A stretch of 24,720 nucleotides of DNA, from assembly GCA_905214905.1 (NCBI GenBank), contig CAJMNK010000027.1:1-24720 (forward strand), written 5' to 3'. Under the pieces are notes generated by a model. It was not told where the DNA came from. It did no database searches and was given only the letters and a program-made list of their open reading frames with translations. Positions 22,008 through 24,720 of this stretch are shown piece by piece (the first letter of the stretch is position 1; every line of letters starts with the position of its first letter). The stretch is from an uncultured bacterium (GTDB taxonomy: Bacteria > Actinomycetota > Coriobacteriia > Coriobacteriales > Coriobacteriaceae). Position numbers and translations under genes: made by a program.

Positions 22008-22220
22008 CGCCCTACCCTCGCCATTTCTTTAAGAAGCCTTTACGTTTCCGTGTAATTCCCGTCCATTATCGCGCAGGTCGCCACTACATTGCGCCACACC
22101 GCCACACGCGCGCGTTAATATGGCTGGTTGTTGTGCGCAGCCACCAATTGCAGCGCATATCTTGGTAACAATCGGGTAAACCCCCGCTTTCGTAGGTTTT
22201 AGTTTGTGAGGAGTCTCAGC

Positions 22221-24521
22221 ATGTTCGCTGCCGCCATCTCGCTCGTCGGTCTTGCGGCGACCGTCTACCTTGTCTTGCGCGAGGCCAAGGCCATTCGCGC
22301 TCAGTCGGGCACCGTTGCCAAAAGCGCTCTTGGGTGGAGCGTCGCCTTCGGCCTGTTCCAGCTCTTTTTGACCATTTGGGGCGCCATTGGCCTCGTCGCT
22401 CAAAACGAGCCGCTCGCCTTTGTGATGCTCATCCTGACCAATGCCATCCTCACCGGATGCGCTTGGGCCAGCATCGCACGCGACCGCATCGCCCCGCGCG
22501 TCTTTGCGTTCGCCGCGCCCGACGCCCCCGCCCCCACCGGCAAGCTCGCCCGCCTGCGCGGCGCCTTTGTGGGCAAACCGCTCGTCGCCGCCGTCTTGTG
22601 CCTGCTGTTCGCCGGCGTCTTTGCGCTGCTGGGCATGGAGGTCTCGTCCAACCACGACTTTACCTGGGTCTACCCCCTGTGCATCCTGCTCGAGTGGGCC
22701 ATCATCGCCACGCTCATGACTGGCTTGTTCTTCCTATTCCAGCGCCACGGCGCAGCTCCCGCGGTCCTGGCCTTTGCCCTCTTTGTCCTGGGCATTGCCG
22801 AGTTCTTCGTCATCACGTTTAAATCCATGCCCATCCAGCCGGGCGACCTTTCGGCCATCTCCACCGCCGCCGCGGTCGCCGGCAACGGATACACCTTCTC
22901 GATCTCGCTGTTCTGCGTGCTGTCCATGGGCTTTACCGCCATCGCCATGCTGCTATGCGAGTACGCTGGCCTGATCGCGCCGCATCGCCAGAAGGGTGCC
23001 GCCAACGCCAAGCGCATGCTGCTCACCAACCTGCTTGTGGCGGTGCTGTGCCTGGGTGGTGTGACCGCGCATGTCACGCTCATCGACTACTACAACACCC
23101 TCGGCATCACCGTCTACACCTGGCGTCCGCTCGAGAGCTACTGGCGCGAGGGCTACCTGCCCGCTTTCATTAGCGCAGCGCAGTCCATCAAACCGCCCAA
23201 ACCCGCCGACTACTCCGTCGACGATGCCAAGGCCACGCTCAAAAAGTACGCCAAGGCCTACGACAAGTCCGACGCCGCCAAGAGTGACGAGCGCACCGCC
23301 GCAAAGGAGCAATTCGACAGCGAGAAGCCCACGGTCATCGCCATCATGAACGAGACCTTCTCGGACCTGTCCATCTACCAGAACATGCGCGCCGGCTACG
23401 AGGGCCCGCAGTACTTTAAGAACCTGTCCAACTGCCTCAGCCGCGGCAAGCTCTACGTGAGCGCCTACGGCGGCGGCACCGCCAATACCGAGTTTGAGTT
23501 TATGACCGGCAACTCCATGGCCAACCTGGGCTCGGGCGTGTACCCCTACACCATCTACAACATGGAGACGACCGGGAACCTGGCAGAGCAGTTCAAATCG
23601 CTCGGCTATTCCACCACGGCCATGCACCCCAACCACGCGACCAACTGGAACCGCGAGAACGTCTACAAGGACTTTGGCTTTGACCAGTTCCTGTCCATCA
23701 ACGACTTCCAGGGAGCCGACACCCTGCGCGGCATGGTGACCGACCAGGCTACCTACGACAAGATTCTTGAGCTGCTCGACCAGAACGCCGATCCGCAGTT
23801 TATCTTCGATGTGACCATGCAGAACCACTCGGGCTACGACACGGGTCTGCTGCCGGTCGACAAGCAGATGCACCTGAACATCGACACGACCGACCTGGAC
23901 GCTAAGACCGTCGAGGACGGCACGCTCTCCGATGTTGACGAGTATGTCTCGTGCATCGAGCAGTCCGACCAAGCGCTGCGTTACTTCCTCAACGCCCTGA
24001 GCAAGCTCGACCGCAAGGTGGTCGTGGTGTTCTGGGGCGACCACCAGCCGTTCTTCCCGTCCAAGTTCAACGATAAGTGGTTTACCGGCGAGGACGACGC
24101 CACCCACCAGGAGCGCTTGTGGCAGACCGACTACATCATTTGGGCTAACTACGACGTTGCCGGTTGTGACCAGACGAGCGAGGTCGACGATCTGTCCACC
24201 AACTACCTGTCCACCCAGCTGATGCAACTGATCGGCGCACCGCTGACCGACTACCAGAAAGCGCACATGACGCTGCGCGAGTCGCTGCCCGCCATCAACT
24301 CCGTGGGCTACGAGGACGCCAGCCTGCGCTGGGCGCTCTCCTCCAACGTCACCGGTGACGACGCCGCAGCCGCAGCCGCCACCAAGGCGCGTGAGGATTA
24401 CGCCAAGATGCAGTACTACGAAATGTTCCGCGACGGCAAGAACGTGTATACCGAGCACTTCCAGACCGAGGCCAACGAGACCGACCCCAACCTGGCACCG
24501 GGCACGACGAAGATCAAGTAG
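22221..24521 (+). CDS. LTA-synthase-family membrane sulfatase (phosphoglycerol transferase-like)
   Basis: 766 residues. The ATG at 22221 is preceded by AGGAG at seven bases; an upstream GTG at 22206 overlaps that site. Several membrane helices occupy about residues 1-290 (more than the five of LtaS), and the extracellular sulfatase-like domain follows from about 365. Catalytic features of the LtaS group are visible: E378 in MNETFSD, the nucleophile T420 in YGGGTANTEF, NHSGY (about 535-539) and the metal-binding GDHQP (606-610). Such enzymes polymerise glycerol phosphate onto lipid carriers at the outer face of the membrane, so it probably makes or modifies lipoteichoic-acid-like polymers. The 213-base upstream gap has no clear promoter. 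The C-terminal tail past about 700 is acidic and Ala-rich. Confidence 0.92.
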   Translation: MFAAAISLVGLAATVYLVLREAKAIRAQSGTVAKSALGWSVAFGLFQLFLTIWGAIGLVAQNEPLAFVMLILTNAILTGCAWASIARDRIAPRVFAFAAPDAPAPTGKLARLRGAFVGKPLVAAVLCLLFAGVFALLGMEVSSNHDFTWVYPLCILLEWAIIATLMTGLFFLFQRHGAAPAVLAFALFVLGIAEFFVITFKSMPIQPGDLSAISTAAAVAGNGYTFSISLFCVLSMGFTAIAMLLCEYAGLIAPHRQKGAANAKRMLLTNLLVAVLCLGGVTAHVTLIDYYNTLGITVYTWRPLESYWREGYLPAFISAAQSIKPPKPADYSVDDAKATLKKYAKAYDKSDAAKSDERTAAKEQFDSEKPTVIAIMNETFSDLSIYQNMRAGYEGPQYFKNLSNCLSRGKLYVSAYGGGTANTEFEFMTGNSMANLGSGVYPYTIYNMETTGNLAEQFKSLGYSTTAMHPNHATNWNRENVYKDFGFDQFLSINDFQGADTLRGMVTDQATYDKILELLDQNADPQFIFDVTMQNHSGYDTGLLPVDKQMHLNIDTTDLDAKTVEDGTLSDVDEYVSCIEQSDQALRYFLNALSKLDRKVVVVFWGDHQPFFPSKFNDKWFTGEDDATHQERLWQTDYIIWANYDVAGCDQTSEVDDLSTNYLSTQLMQLIGAPLTDYQKAHMTLRESLPAINSVGYEDASLRWALSSNVTGDDAAAAAATKAREDYAKMQYYEMFRDGKNVYTEHFQTEANETDPNLAPGTTKIK

Positions 24522-24541
24522 CGGGTCGCTCATAACTGAAA

Positions 24542-24671
24542 CGTCTGTCCGGGCGGAGGCATATAAGGTTCCCTGCTCGGACAGTCCTGCGCAAGACGGA
24601 GGCCACATTAAGTGGCCTCCTTTGCGTGCGGAACTCGCGATGAACCTTATATGCCTCCGCCCGGACAGACG
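24542..24671. repeat. 130-bp element with perfect 30-bp terminal inverted repeats
   Basis: Bases 24542-24571 are exactly complementary to 24642-24671. Inside, a perfect 9-bp stem (24598-24606 with 24612-24620) followed by TTTGCG forms a second hairpin, so RNA from this region would fold into a large branched structure. It starts 20 bases after the stop of the sulfatase gene. The inner stem may be the terminator; the outer arms are not needed for that and look like a miniature inverted-repeat element. The last 49 bases of the window show nothing I can call. Confidence 0.75.
24598..24623 (+). terminator. Likely terminator of the LTA-synthase-like gene
   Basis: GGAGGCCAC pairs with GTGGCCTCC around ATTAA and is followed by only three T residues. 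It stands about 75 bases after the stop codon and within the inverted-repeat element. Confidence 0.55.
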
Positions 24672-24720
24672 CCTTGTTGTTGGAGCACGGCTTGTCATGG
24701 GGGTATCCGCTGAACATATA

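Noticed and set aside
22953..24698. 581-codon minus-strand frame opposite the LTA-synthase-like gene
   Set aside because: Antisense shadow of a clear gene with conserved catalytic motifs; composition is Val/Gly/Leu-rich without family features.

Overview
The window looks like chromosomal DNA of a high-GC Coriobacteriia gut commensal, most likely Collinsella or a close relative. The reasons are strong GC bias at third codon positions, good Shine-Dalgarno sites (AAAGGA, GGAGG) before nearly every gene, an ascorbate-type PTS paired with small transaldolases, an LTA-synthase-like sulfatase, and many palindromic intergenic elements. The genus is inferred from gene content, not from a database match. 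I see no phage, plasmid, insertion sequence, CRISPR array, tRNA or rRNA.

Layout. (1) 116-4541: a LysR regulator diverges from a three-gene catabolic-looking unit: short-chain dehydrogenase, OFA-type MFS transporter and Gfo/Idh/MocA oxidoreductase. (2) 4701-7314: the transcription accessory factor gene tex, bracketed by two large palindromic elements. (3) 7472-12619: a sugar phosphotransferase locus. A DeoR regulator diverges from transaldolase, EIIA, EIIB and EIIC genes, and a second near-identical transaldolase follows behind a terminator. Similar 14-bp palindromes (TTYCG-N4-CGRAA) lie upstream of both transaldolases and of the regulator, which suggests one small regulon. (4) 12665-16144: a Cof-type HAD phosphatase and a fused 23S rRNA methyltransferase (RlmKL type) whose first methyltransferase domain has lost its catalytic motifs. 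(5) 16237-20976: KdpE-like response regulator, KdpD-like kinase without the usual N-terminal sensor, a small membrane protein and the potassium transporter Kup, all on the minus strand. (6) 21135-24521: a nitroreductase (minus) and an LTA-synthase-family membrane sulfatase (plus), the latter followed by a perfect 30-bp inverted repeat.

How the genes work together. The PTS proteins would import and phosphorylate a sugar or sugar acid, and the transaldolases would act on a ketose phosphate derived from it under DeoR control. The SDR, MFS and Gfo/Idh proteins would import and oxidise a small hydroxylated or acidic substrate under LysR control. The KdpDE-like pair beside Kup suggests potassium or osmotic sensing tied to Kup rather than to KdpFABC.

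The most unusual content lies between the genes. There are three hairpins sharing an ACAAAGGGAC core and three larger palindromic elements of 130-215 bp. An 18-bp copy of the 3' end of one transaldolase gene also lies just outside that gene. No wholly new enzymatic system is evident. The best leads are the degenerate RlmL domain, the shared operator, the sensor-less KdpD beside Kup, and the palindromic element families.
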